A stretch of 64,000 nt of DNA from JAIRNF01 sp031551125. Its GTDB lineage: Bacteria > Bacteroidota > Bacteroidia > Bacteroidales > UBA932. Where the stretch lies: the NCBI GenBank assembly GCA_031551125.1, contig JAVBOB010000013.1, positions 136,036 to 200,035 of the forward strand, written 5' to 3'. This document shows positions 27,358 to 35,606 of this stretch, piece by piece. The notes under the pieces were generated by a model. The model was given only the letters and a program-made list of their open reading frames with translations. It was not told the origin of the DNA and searched no databases. The position numbers and the translations under genes were made by a program. Numbering within the stretch: position 1 is the stretch's first letter; each line of letters begins with the position of its first letter.

Positions 27358-27648
27358 TTACTTCAGTATAATACCATCAATAACAGATGAGCCCAGCTTC
27401 TGGTTTATTGCAGCGGCCAGCTCATTACGAATCATCATTAGCTCGCTGCGAGCGATGGAAGAGTTAAGTTCGACTACCAACATGCGACCGCTGATGTATT
27501 TGCGGCTAACGGCTTTGGCTACTCGTGTACCTGTTAGCTCTTTAAAGGTTGCATATACCTTTGCTTCCAGTAAGCCTTTTTCGAGCCCCATTTCCTTGAT
27601 TAGCTGCTTAATCACGGTATCCATTGACTGTGGCGTACTACGGCGCAT
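27358..27648 (-). CDS. DUF721 (DciA-like) domain protein
   Basis: The 96-residue protein fits the DUF721 fold: a helical start (SMDTVIKQLIKEMGLEKGLLEAKVYATFKELTG), then YISGRMLVVELNSSIARSELMM and a C-terminal SVIDGIILK. DUF721 proteins relate to DciA, which helps load the replicative helicase in many bacteria; the Bacteroidota form lies typically beside recF, as here (86 bases after it). A role in replication is inferred from family and context. Confidence 0.8.
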   Translation of the reverse strand: MRRSTPQSMDTVIKQLIKEMGLEKGLLEAKVYATFKELTGTRVAKAVSRKYISGRMLVVELNSSIARSELMMIRNELAAAINQKLGSSVIDGIILK

Positions 27649-27734
27649 ATAATTGTATAGTTTTTATTGTACATTTTTTATTGGTTTGACTATTGATTAG
27701 CCGTTGGCAATATTCAATAATCAATAAAAAATAA

Positions 27735-28835
27735 TCAATCAGTAGGTTCTACACTTCCTGCTTTTACTTTAAAAAGCGCATGGCTGCTAGATGCTCTTTC
27801 AAGTATGGCGTCTAACCGTGTTTTGTTGCTATCGGTAAGGAGTATTTGCCCAAAACCGTTGTTGGCAACTAGCCGTATCAGCTGCTCTACCCTGTTCATG
27901 TCCAGCTTATCGAATACATCGTCAAGTAAAAGCAGAGGGGGCATGCCGGTACGCTGTTTAAACAGCTCGAACTGCGCCAATTTTAACGCTAGTAGGTAAG
28001 TTTTTTGCTGCCCTTGCGAACCTGTTTTTCTAATGGAGTAGCTGCCTAAATTCATCTCCAAATCATCACGGTGAATACCTACTGAGGTATGTTGCAGCAT
28101 TCTATCTTTCTCGAACGCACGTTTCAGCAGCGTATTTAATGGCTCTTCCGCAAGATCGGATCGATAGCCAAGCGATACAACTTCCTTATCATCTGATATG
28201 TATGTGTAAGAACGAGAAAAGTAGGGTTGCATGGCTTCTATCAGCTGCCTGCGTTTTTCATATATTCGTTGTCCGTAATCCGATAGCTGAAGGTCAAAGG
28301 CTTCAAACATATCGTAATCAACGTATGCGCCTGATTGTTTTAACAGCTTATTGCGCTGCATGAGCGCCTTGTTGTAGCGAATAAGGTTTTCGAGATACTC
28401 CCTGTCCAGCTGAGATATAAGGCTGTTGAGGTATTTGCGCCGCTCTTCGCCCGAGTCATTAATTAAACCGCTATCTGTGGGCGATACCATTACCAACGGA
28501 ATAAAACCTATATGGTCTGCCAGCCGTTCGTATAGCTTACCGTTACGCTTTAATGCTTTGCCTTCGTTCTTTTTTGCCCCGCAGTGTAGTAGTTCCTCAG
28601 CCCCATTCCGTTCGTATGCGGCTTGCAGCATAAAGTACTCCTCTCCATGCCGAATATTTTGCAGGTCGGTTTGGTTAAAGTAGCTTTTTGTCATTGACAG
28701 GTAGTACACCGCATCAAGAAGGTTGGTTTTTCCTTCGCCGTTATCACCCACAAAACAGTTGAGGTTAGGTGATAGGTTGAGGCTTACCTGCTCCAGATTT
28801 TTAAAGTTGGCTATGTTTAGCTGCTTGAGGTACAA
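27735..28835 (-). CDS. recF: DNA replication/repair protein RecF
   Basis: The 366-residue protein has the RecF start YLKQLNIANFKNLEQVSL, Walker A GDNGEGKTNLLD (near residue 30), the signature SQGQQKTYLLALKLAQF and Walker B PPLLLLDDVFDKLD. RecF binds gapped DNA with RecO and RecR to help load RecA. It starts an operon with the DUF721 gene and walJ. A -7 box TACCTTTG on the minus strand (28861-28868) lies 25 bases upstream. Confidence 0.95.
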   Translation of the reverse strand: MYLKQLNIANFKNLEQVSLNLSPNLNCFVGDNGEGKTNLLDAVYYLSMTKSYFNQTDLQNIRHGEEYFMLQAAYERNGAEELLHCGAKKNEGKALKRNGKLYERLADHIGFIPLVMVSPTDSGLINDSGEERRKYLNSLISQLDREYLENLIRYNKALMQRNKLLKQSGAYVDYDMFEAFDLQLSDYGQRIYEKRRQLIEAMQPYFSRSYTYISDDKEVVSLGYRSDLAEEPLNTLLKRAFEKDRMLQHTSVGIHRDDLEMNLGSYSIRKTGSQGQQKTYLLALKLAQFELFKQRTGMPPLLLLDDVFDKLDMNRVEQLIRLVANNGFGQILLTDSNKTRLDAILERASSSHALFKVKAGSVEPTD

Positions 28836-28860
28836 TGTTGTTCTGTGTTATATCGGAAAA

Positions 28861-28868
28861 CAAAGGTA
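28861..28868 (-). promoter_or_regulatory. -7 promoter box of the recF operon
   Basis: On the minus strand TACCTTTG matches TAnnTTTG and lies 25 bases before the recF start codon. The -33 box is not clear. Confidence 0.5.
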
Positions 28869-28910
28869 GCTTATTTTGGTTGATGAGGGTGGGAGAAAAA
28901 GTGTTAAGGT

Positions 28911-29074
28911 GGACAAGTTGCTATTGGTTACCCCCAACCCCCTGAAGGGGGCTTTGGCCTGAGCAAATGACTTCCAAAAGTTCAATTTTGCAGTAGTTGG
29001 GTTCCCCCTTTAGGGGGTTAGGGGGTAAAAGTTATCGGCATGGAGCGATGTCATATAGCTAGTAACTAGAATTA
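28911..29074. repeat. MITE-like element, copy 4 (CCCCC-hairpin type)
   Basis: This 164-bp stretch is the closest relative of the copy at 2511-2675. Both share TTACCCCCAACCCCCT, TTCAATTTTGCAGTAGT and CCCCCTTTAGGGGGTTAGGG in the same order and spacing. The ends (GGACAAGTTGCTATTGG and ATAGCTAGTAACTAGAATT) are decayed inverted repeats of the family. It lies between recF and the TlpA-like gene and has no ORF. Confidence 0.7.
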
Positions 29075-29122
29075 ATTCAAGAGATTGCTTGCTTGCAATG
29101 ACGACACAAGTAAAACTAGATA

Positions 29123-29160
29123 AAACAAAACACCCGTACTACAATAACGTAGTACGGGTG
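29123..29160 (-). terminator. Terminator of the efflux/TlpA operon
   Basis: A perfect 12-bp stem (CACCCGTACTAC at 29131-29142 with 29149-29160) has a 6-nt loop and an A-run at 29123-29130 that becomes the T-run on the minus strand. It lies 28 bases after the stop of the TlpA-like gene. Confidence 0.88.
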
Positions 29161-29187
29161 CTGTTTAGCTATATTGCTAATCGAATA

Positions 29188-30291
29188 CTACTTGCCTAGT
29201 AGTTCTTCCAGCTTTTCCATCAGCTCTTCACCTCTAAGGTTTTTCGCAATGATTTTTCCGTTAGGGTCTATCAATACGGTGTGAGGAATACCTTTTACCG
29301 CATAAAGTGCAGCCGCTTCACTACTCCAGTACTTCAAGTCTGACATTTGAGGCCATGTAATACCTAAAGCGGTAGTACCTTTTTGCCAGCTTTCTTTATC
29401 CTTATCAAGTGATACCCCTACTATTTCCAAACCCTTATCTTTGTACAATTCGTATGCTTTAACAAAGTTAGGCATTTCCATTCTGCAAGGTCCACACCAT
29501 GAAGCCCAGAAATCTATCATCACATATTTTCCCTTACCTGTATAGTCAGATAGAGCAACTTCTTTACCGTCAAGGTTAGGTAAGCGGAAATCTACAAAAG
29601 GTTGACCAATTGCTACACGGTCTAACGCAGCCATGTAGTTTGTTATTTTTTGCATGGTAGGTTGTTGCAGCGTAGTTTTGTTAGCCAATGCCACAATTTC
29701 CTTTTGTTGTTCTAAAGGCAGGCGTGAGGCGTTGCTTCCAAATACAAATAACCCTGCTACATTGTTAATGTTTTCTTTTGCGAAGTTATAACTATTTGCA
29801 GCGTCTTTATCGCCCAACAGCTTTACTTGCTCCATTATTTTTTCTTCACTCTCTTTGGTAAGTGTGCCATCCTCTTTTTGAGCCATATATACCTTGCGAA
29901 GCTCGATTGATTCTTTAGCGCTTGCTGATTGCTGCTCGTTATATTTTTGCAGCTTCTTGTTCAGCTCCGTACCCCCAATCTGAATAGTTTTGTTCTCTGC
30001 GGAAACGGCTACCGTAATAGTTCCGTTCTCAGCAACCATAGGGCTTCTTAACGTTGCATCTCCAAACGGTGTAGTAATGAAATATATTTCGGGCTCATCT
30101 ATACTTGCGTTGTAGGTGAATTTTCCGTTAGCAGGCTTTAGCTCGGTAATGTCTTGCAGCTTACCATCTACCATCTTGCCAATAGTAATAGGGGCGGTTC
30201 CTGTGGTTGTTCCGGTGATGGTAACATTTTGTTTTGCGCTTACGGTGTAAGCACAGAAAAGCAGGGTTGCAAAAAATAAAATGCGTTTCAT
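29188..30291 (-). CDS. TlpA-like thiol-disulfide reductase with DUF4369 domain
   Basis: The 367-residue exported protein has a signal peptide (ILFFATLLFCAYTVSA), an N-terminal DUF4369 domain (about 22-110), a helical middle, and a C-terminal AhpC/TSA-Redoxin domain with the active-site motif FWASWCGPCRMEMPNF and the cis-Pro motif KGIPHTVLID. It likely reduces or shuffles disulfides in the periplasm. It is the last gene after the efflux set (28-base gap) and ends at a strong terminator. Such multi-domain thioredoxins are numerous in Bacteroidota, so the partner cannot be named. Confidence 0.86.
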   Translation of the reverse strand: MKRILFFATLLFCAYTVSAKQNVTITGTTTGTAPITIGKMVDGKLQDITELKPANGKFTYNASIDEPEIYFITTPFGDATLRSPMVAENGTITVAVSAENKTIQIGGTELNKKLQKYNEQQSASAKESIELRKVYMAQKEDGTLTKESEEKIMEQVKLLGDKDAANSYNFAKENINNVAGLFVFGSNASRLPLEQQKEIVALANKTTLQQPTMQKITNYMAALDRVAIGQPFVDFRLPNLDGKEVALSDYTGKGKYVMIDFWASWCGPCRMEMPNFVKAYELYKDKGLEIVGVSLDKDKESWQKGTTALGITWPQMSDLKYWSSEAAALYAVKGIPHTVLIDPNGKIIAKNLRGEELMEKLEELLGK

Positions 30292-30319
30292 ACTGTGAAT
30301 TTATTGAGTTTTGTTGTTT

Positions 30320-31840
30320 TTATTTCACTATCGATTCAAAATCTACCGATAGTGTTTTGTCATTTATAAAGTCGTAAAGTGCTATTTGACGTAGTGTGTA
30401 GTAGTAGTTCCAGTAGTTGGACAGCTCCGATACAAATTTTGAAGTTGAATTATCTCTATCAGTTTGAGCGTTGTTCATATCTGTAAACGTTACCTTGTCA
30501 ATCAGGTAACGCTTTTTGGTTACATCATAACGTAGCTGAGAAACAGAATCGGCTCGAGAGGCTATTTTATACTGTGCTCCTTGCATATTGAACTGTTGTA
30601 CTTTTAGTAGAATATTTTGCTCAAAGTCCACCAACTCTTGTTCTACTTTGGTTCGCTCTAAGTCCTGGCCTGATTTGGCCATCTTAACGCGCCCTTTTCC
30701 TCTTCCCCAGTCTAGAATGGGTATAGATAATGTTATACCGACAGTTTCCATATCCAAAGGAGCAGCATAGGCATCCGTGAGATTGTCTCCCTGCTGATTT
30801 AATCCAAATGACATTCTCAAATCTGCCTGAAAACCTCGACTAGCCCTCGCTGTAGCCACTTTTTGCTCCTGCTCAATGAGCCTACGTTGAGTGCTTATCA
30901 TAGTTGGGTTATTCTGTTTAGCCAGCAGCATCACTTTTTCAACGTCAAGTGTAACAGCAGGAACATTTTTGGGCAAAATTATCTCAATGGTTACCTGTTC
31001 GTTAAAACCAAGAAACGAGCGTAATCGGTTTTGTGCTGAACCCAATGCGTATTTTGATTCGTTTACGCTTGACTGTGCTCTCATAAAAGCCAGTTCGGCT
31101 TGTAACAAGTCGTTTTCTCCAATAGTACCAATGTTGTAGCGACCTGAAGAAATTTTATACAGCGTATCGTTGTTATTGTAGTTGAATTCGGCTGTTTTCA
31201 GATCTTGCTGTGCGGCAGCAAGGGTGAAAAAGTAACGAATAGCTTGGATAGAAACATCTTCCATTTGCGATAGGTAGGAACGTTTTGCTTCTTCGTACCT
31301 AAGCGGCTCTATTTTTTTATCCCATTTGAACGTGTTTACGCCAAATATAGATTGGGTATAGCTAACACTGATAGGCGTGCTTATGTAGCTCATAGATACG
31401 TGGTTGTCTAAGTTATCCAAGAATCGATCAAAGCGTTTTAGGCTTGAGCTAACAGCTAGCTGTCCACCTGTAAACGGAACATTTTGGATAAGAGATAGCT
31501 CACCTCGAATAGTATTAGAAAAGTCGGAAGAAAGGGTTTTTACGGTTTGGCCACCAATTGTTTCGTCAATTTCTCTAATTTGCTTTGAAAATGACGGGAA
31601 ATCTCCTCTTAACACTAAGCTGGGTAGAAATTCCGCTTTATAAGAACGGTACTGCCAGTAGCTGGCGCGGAATGTATGCTTCGCGGCAATAGCGTTGGGC
31701 GATTGCTCCTGCGCCAATCGAATTACATCTTCCAATGTAAGCTTATAGGAAAATTTTTGTTGCGCAGAACCCGATGTGCAAAATCCTACTGCTACAATAG
31801 CGAGAATTGTAAAGCTTCTCAGTATGCTTGTTTTGTTCAT
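30320..31840 (-). CDS. TolC-family outer membrane channel
   Basis: The 506-residue protein has a signal peptide ending near CTSGSAQQ and TolC repeats, such as LTLEDVIRLAQEQSPNAIAAKH, and a second repeat with VEKVMLLAKQNNPTMISTQ. It has long helices (LERTKVEQELVDFEQNILLK). It should be the outer membrane part of the transporter whose adaptor and permease lie upstream at 31877-34966. The gap to the permease gene is 36 bases. Confidence 0.86.
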   Translation of the reverse strand: MNKTSILRSFTILAIVAVGFCTSGSAQQKFSYKLTLEDVIRLAQEQSPNAIAAKHTFRASYWQYRSYKAEFLPSLVLRGDFPSFSKQIREIDETIGGQTVKTLSSDFSNTIRGELSLIQNVPFTGGQLAVSSSLKRFDRFLDNLDNHVSMSYISTPISVSYTQSIFGVNTFKWDKKIEPLRYEEAKRSYLSQMEDVSIQAIRYFFTLAAAQQDLKTAEFNYNNNDTLYKISSGRYNIGTIGENDLLQAELAFMRAQSSVNESKYALGSAQNRLRSFLGFNEQVTIEIILPKNVPAVTLDVEKVMLLAKQNNPTMISTQRRLIEQEQKVATARASRGFQADLRMSFGLNQQGDNLTDAYAAPLDMETVGITLSIPILDWGRGKGRVKMAKSGQDLERTKVEQELVDFEQNILLKVQQFNMQGAQYKIASRADSVSQLRYDVTKKRYLIDKVTFTDMNNAQTDRDNSTSKFVSELSNYWNYYYTLRQIALYDFINDKTLSVDFESIVK

Positions 31841-31876
31841 ATTTCTTTATTTAAAGCAAAGAGTTAGTCTATAACG

Positions 31877-33247
31877 CTATTCGTATCTCAATGATTCTAT
31901 TGGGTCTTTCTCTGCAGCACGCTTAGCGGGTGCATAGCCAAATATTATTCCTACTGCTGCCGATACGCCAAAGGCAACAATTACCGATACGGCAGAAACA
32001 ATTGTTTTAATTTCGAAGAAATAGGTAATTACCTTTGAAAGCACTACCCCCAGTATTACTCCTATTAAACCTCCGGTTACGCTGATTAGCACGGCTTCTG
32101 CTAGAAACTGTACAATAATATCTTTCTTTTTGGCACCAATGGCAAGCCGTGTGCCTATTTCTTTGATGCGCTCCATTACCGAGGCAAACATAATGTTCAT
32201 AATACCAATACCACCCACTAACAGCGATATTCCGGCAATAGCGCCAAGCACAATATTAAAAATGTCTTTGGTACGTTGTTGCTGTTTAAGAAGCATTTCG
32301 GGTACGGTAATTTGATAGTCCTCCACTCCTTGGTGACGACGTATCATCATACGGCTGATGATTTCCATTGTGGTACCCAGCTGTTCTGTTTCCTTTACCT
32401 GTACAATTATACGATCTAGCTGGTTGTAGTTCTTTTGCGCATCGGAAGCAGACTCGGTAGATGTGGACATAACAATTCGACCAAAGCCCCCTCTAAAGGA
32501 TATGCTTGCTGATTCGCTTTTCTTTGAGTTGGCTATTGCCCTGTTCTGGTAGCGCATCAGCATAGTTTTTATAGGGATAAAAATGTTGTCATTGTAAACG
32601 TTTATCCCCGTGTTTTGAAATGTACTTACCGAGAGTTCGCTTTTTTCTAATACTCCAACTACCTTAAGCCATAGGCTGCCAAACTTTACCATTTGTCCAA
32701 TAGGGTCGGTCTGGTTAAAGAATTTGGTTTTTATGTTGTGGCCTATTACGCATACGGGAAGCCCTTCTTCGTCTTGCTCTTTAGTAAAGTAAGTGCCTTG
32801 GGAAAGTGGGAGGTTGTATAATCCGAAAAAATCGACCGATACACCGGTCATCTTAGCAGAATAACGTAAGCCCGATTGCGTAATGTATGAATCGACCGTT
32901 ACCTCAGGGCTGATACGTTGTACACTTGGTAATACATCTTTTATTGCCTGTGCGTCGGCTAGGGTAAGTCCGGGAGAAAACTTTTTGGCTTGACTTTCAC
33001 CGTCAGCTTGTGAATCCTCGCCAGCTGTATTAAGTACAGGTACAATAACGATGTTGTTTACCCCTACCATTTTTATTTGCTCAAGAATTTCTTGCTGGGC
33101 GCCGTTGCCTATGGCTAGCATGCTAATAACTGCCGCCACGCCAAAGATTATACCCAACGCCGTAAGCATTGATTTGAGCTTATTGCCGAGTATCGCCTCC
33201 ATTGCGATGACGATATCGTGCATATATCTTTTCAGAAAGTTGAACAT
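31877..33247 (-). CDS. MacB-like ABC transporter permease
   Basis: The 456-residue protein has a first membrane span with LKSMLTALGIIFGVAAVISMLAIG, in full the MacB start, a large periplasmic MacB_PCD domain (about 50-290), and the FtsX domain with three spans. The coupling motif MNIMFASVMERIKEIGTRLAIGAKK (read in parts) lies near residue 350, and EKDPIESLRYE closes the protein. MacB of Proteobacteria has an ATPase domain fused at its N-terminus; this one has none and no ATPase gene is in the operon, so the ATPase must be coded elsewhere. Confidence 0.86.
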   Translation of the reverse strand: MFNFLKRYMHDIVIAMEAILGNKLKSMLTALGIIFGVAAVISMLAIGNGAQQEILEQIKMVGVNNIVIVPVLNTAGEDSQADGESQAKKFSPGLTLADAQAIKDVLPSVQRISPEVTVDSYITQSGLRYSAKMTGVSVDFFGLYNLPLSQGTYFTKEQDEEGLPVCVIGHNIKTKFFNQTDPIGQMVKFGSLWLKVVGVLEKSELSVSTFQNTGINVYNDNIFIPIKTMLMRYQNRAIANSKKSESASISFRGGFGRIVMSTSTESASDAQKNYNQLDRIIVQVKETEQLGTTMEIISRMMIRRHQGVEDYQITVPEMLLKQQQRTKDIFNIVLGAIAGISLLVGGIGIMNIMFASVMERIKEIGTRLAIGAKKKDIIVQFLAEAVLISVTGGLIGVILGVVLSKVITYFFEIKTIVSAVSVIVAFGVSAAVGIIFGYAPAKRAAEKDPIESLRYE

Positions 33248-33265
33248 GCTTCTGGGATATCAAGT

Positions 33266-33311
33266 ATCATGGCATCAAGTATCATCTAATCATGATACTT
33301 GATACCATGAT
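33266..33311. repeat. Inverted 'TATCATGATACTTGAT'-type repeat inside the efflux operon
   Basis: Bases 33266-33285 and 33292-33311 form a 20-bp inverted repeat with one mismatch and a 6-nt loop, in the 72-bp gap between adaptor and permease. A further direct ATCAAGTATCAT unit precedes it at about 33259-33270. Similar units are at 37218-37250, 44469-44495, 52408-52440, 61011-61040 and 61104-61131. In this place it could weaken expression of the distal genes. Confidence 0.6.
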
Positions 33312-33319
33312 TGATTATG

Positions 33320-34966
33320 CTATTCACTTTTTTGTTGGGGTTGTTGCTGAGGCTGTTGTCCTTGCTGTCCTCTTTGCTTCATGCGCTCTTCTCGATATTT
33401 ACGTAATCCGGCGGTATCACCCTTTTCCATCATTTGCTTTACCTCTGCGGGTATTTCCCGTTGACCTCCTTGTCTGTTTTGGCCTGCCCCGAATTGAGCA
33501 GCTCCACCTTGCGTAGGGGCTCCGGTTGCTCCTCCACCGGAGGGGCTTACCGTCATTATCTGCATACCGCCATTAGCTCCCGGTCTTGCGCCGCCAAATC
33601 CTCCACGACCCATCATCTGCTGGCGAGCTTTTCTTCTAGCCTCTTCCGCCTTACGAGCGTTTTCCAACCGTTCTTCTTCTGCTTTTTTCTTCGCTTCGTT
33701 ACGTTCTTTGATAATAGGTATCAGCTCTTCTCCTTGCTGCTTAAACTTTTCAGGATGTTCGGGCTGAGATAGGTACAGCTCATCGCCTTCTTGCAAACCT
33801 TGCTCAATAATACGGTAGTTCTCATTCATCTCACCCGCAACTACAATCTGTTTTACCCCGTTTGTTTTGTAAACGTAGGTTACTGTATCGTTGCCAAATA
33901 AAGATTCAATAGGAATGTATAGTACATCACTAAATGAAGCGGTAACAATTTGATTGGATGTGGTCATTGCAGGACGTAGAATAGGGTCGGAGCCGTTAAG
34001 CCGAACCACTACCTCAAATACCTTAGCATCGGCATTTTTCAGCTGCTCGCCTACGTTTGCTACCGATATAACCTCTCCGGTGTACTTTTTATCAGGGAAA
34101 GCGTCAATACCAAGACGCACTTTTTGCCCACTCTTTACCTTACTGATATCTATTTCGTTTACGTAGGTGCGAGAGTCCATCGTTGAGAAGTCGGGCAACG
34201 TGGCTACAATCAAATCCCATGCGCTAATGGACGATCCGGCCTTACGCTTGTCTCCGCCAAAGCTTTTGTAGTAAATTACCATACCCGATTTTGGGGCGCG
34301 AACGGTAAACCGTTTCAGCACGTCCATCATCTCATCATATTCGCGTTGAGAACGTTGGTATTCGTTGTTGGCATCGGATACCTGAGCAATAGCTTGATCA
34401 ACCTTCAGCTTATAGTTACGACGCTCCTGATCTAAATCACGTAGCGATTTGTCCAAGTTATTCTTTGCCTGACGTTGTGTTGCCGGTGGTTCGTAGATTG
34501 ACTGATCGACTACGATTTGCTTTTCTTCAACGTCAAACTCTAAGTTTTTAATGTTGTTACGAATGGTGCGTAGGTTGAGTGATGTATCAAGTACGGCACG
34601 GTCTAATGCCGATTTGTACTTATCCACATCGTTGGTGAGGTCTTTAAGACGGGTTTGTACGCTCGATGGGTCAAGCGTGGCGACATAATCACCGGAGTCA
34701 ACCATTGTACCTTCGGGTACTAAATCTTGAATCTTAATATCGTTAACACCACGCATGTTACGGCTCTGCAATTCGGTAGGGCCTGTAATGTTAACGCTGT
34801 TCGGGGCTACAAGCTCTCCCGATACGGATACTACTATCTCAAAATCTCCTTTCTTAACTTTTACCTTCTGATCGACCGATTTAGACGATCTGGATGCACC
34901 GATAATAATAATGATTAGTATTACCGCTGCCGCAGCCGAAAGGTAAATAATGGTTTTCTTTTTCAT
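33320..34966 (-). CDS. HlyD/MacA-like efflux adaptor with Gly/Gln-rich tail
   Basis: The 548-residue protein has an N-terminal anchor (TIIYLSAAAAVILIIIIIGA), a lipoyl domain (VVSVSGELVAPNSV), a long helical hairpin (about 100-220), and the second lipoyl half (FTVRAPKSGMVIYYK). The barrel and membrane-proximal domains follow up to about 400. The last ~130 residues are low in complexity: KKKAEEERLENARKAEEARR, then GGFGGARPGANGG, and a Gln-rich end. Such tails are unusual for adaptors but frequent in the Bacteroidota branch. It begins the operon adaptor-permease-TolC-TlpA. Confidence 0.85.
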   Translation of the reverse strand: MKKKTIIYLSAAAAVILIIIIIGASRSSKSVDQKVKVKKGDFEIVVSVSGELVAPNSVNITGPTELQSRNMRGVNDIKIQDLVPEGTMVDSGDYVATLDPSSVQTRLKDLTNDVDKYKSALDRAVLDTSLNLRTIRNNIKNLEFDVEEKQIVVDQSIYEPPATQRQAKNNLDKSLRDLDQERRNYKLKVDQAIAQVSDANNEYQRSQREYDEMMDVLKRFTVRAPKSGMVIYYKSFGGDKRKAGSSISAWDLIVATLPDFSTMDSRTYVNEIDISKVKSGQKVRLGIDAFPDKKYTGEVISVANVGEQLKNADAKVFEVVVRLNGSDPILRPAMTTSNQIVTASFSDVLYIPIESLFGNDTVTYVYKTNGVKQIVVAGEMNENYRIIEQGLQEGDELYLSQPEHPEKFKQQGEELIPIIKERNEAKKKAEEERLENARKAEEARRKARQQMMGRGGFGGARPGANGGMQIMTVSPSGGGATGAPTQGGAAQFGAGQNRQGGQREIPAEVKQMMEKGDTAGLRKYREERMKQRGQQGQQPQQQPQQKSE

Positions 34967-35055
34967 CCGTATTGCCTCTTTAAGATGTTAAACAGTTGGC
35001 TTTTATAGCATTCTGCTAGTGTATAAAGAAAATATGAAGTACGTTTTGAAGAGTA

Positions 35056-35089
35056 CAAATCTAAAAAACTTTCGAGTTAGACGAACAAA
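35056..35089 (-). promoter_or_regulatory. Promoter of the efflux operon
   Basis: On the minus strand TTTG (35086-35089), 22 bases, then TAGATTTG (35056-35063), fit the Bacteroidota promoter pattern. The adaptor start codon is about 90 bases downstream. Confidence 0.5.
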
Positions 35090-35113
35090 ATAGCCTAAGG
35101 TTTAGCGGCTAAT

Positions 35114-35143
35114 TTTGGTTTTCTAAAAAAAACGCTACTTTTG
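35114..35143 (+). promoter_or_regulatory. Promoter of tRNA-His
   Basis: TTTG (35114-35117), 18 bases, then TACTTTTG (35136-35143) fit the Bacteroidota -33/-7 pattern and lie 43 bases before the tRNA. Confidence 0.6.
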
Positions 35144-35186
35144 TCCCCGCATCTGTACCAAAACTTGGACACTGATGTTTAAATGG

Positions 35187-35260
35187 TGATTGTAGCTCAG
35201 TTGGTTAGAGCGCTAGATTGTGGCTCTAGAGGTCGGGGGTTCGAATCCCCTCTTTCACCC
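35187..35260 (+). tRNA. tRNA-His (anticodon GTG)
   Basis: A cloverleaf can be drawn: D-stem GCTC/GAGC with loop AGTTGGTTA, anticodon stem CTAGA/TCTAG with loop TTGTGGC (anticodon GTG), and T-stem GGGGG/CCCCT with loop TTCGAAT. The extra G at 35186 can pair with C73 at 35260, the identity mark of tRNA-His. CCA is not encoded. In the acceptor stem (GTGATTG with CTTTCAC) two neighbouring U-U mismatches are seen at 5:68 and 6:67. A promoter precedes and a perfect palindromic terminator follows. Confidence 0.93.
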
Positions 35261-35262
35261 AA

Positions 35263-35296
35263 ACCGCACCCGGTATATACCGGGTGCGGTTTTTGT
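35263..35296 (+). terminator. Terminator of tRNA-His
   Basis: Bases 35263-35292 form a perfect 30-base palindrome with core ACCCGGTATATACCGGGT, followed by TTTTTGTATT. It is directly after the tRNA. Confidence 0.9.
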
Positions 35297-35350
35297 ATTG
35301 TGGGGAATTTGAACCACATAGCATGTGGGAAAAATAGCGAGTAGAAATTA

Positions 35351-35382
35351 AAAAGCCGGGTAAATCTGCCCGGCTTTTAGAT
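35351..35382 (-). terminator. Terminator of the AT-rich two-gene patch
   Basis: A perfect 10-bp stem (AAAAGCCGGG at 35351-35360, CCCGGCTTTT at 35369-35378) has an 8-nt loop. On the minus strand a T-rich run follows. It lies 20 bases after the stop codon at 35399. Confidence 0.85.
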
Positions 35383-35398
35383 ATTGATAGTATATAAA

Positions 35399-35596
35399 CT
35401 AAGAAATACCAAATAGTACTGCTTCTTGATACATTCCTCGTTCATTTGTTAGTACTTCTGAAATATTTTCAGGCTTGTTCTCCGTATAAACCCCTTCTTT
35501 AACATCCATAATGAACAGCTGTACTTCTGAAGTTTTTTCATATTCCACAACTTGTTCATTAGTGTCAGTGGTAACTCGAGCTACAACCTTTTCCAT
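35399..35596 (-). CDS. Small acidic protein of unknown function
   Basis: The 65-residue product (MEKVVARVTTDTNEQVVEYE... to AVLFGIS) is acidic and without a membrane span or known motif. It follows the split proteinase gene by 10 bases and precedes a terminator, so it is likely part of the same transcript. Base composition is AT-rich like its upstream neighbour, in contrast to the flanking genes. No family was recognised. Confidence 0.5.
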   Translation of the reverse strand: MEKVVARVTTDTNEQVVEYEKTSEVQLFIMDVKEGVYTENKPENISEVLTNERGMYQEAVLFGIS

Positions 35597-35606
35597 GATA
35601 TTTTAA

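Noticed and set aside
35263..35292. The perfect 30-base palindrome after tRNA-His as an attachment or operator site
   Set aside because: A T-run follows directly and it is placed just after the tRNA, so an ordinary terminator explains it.
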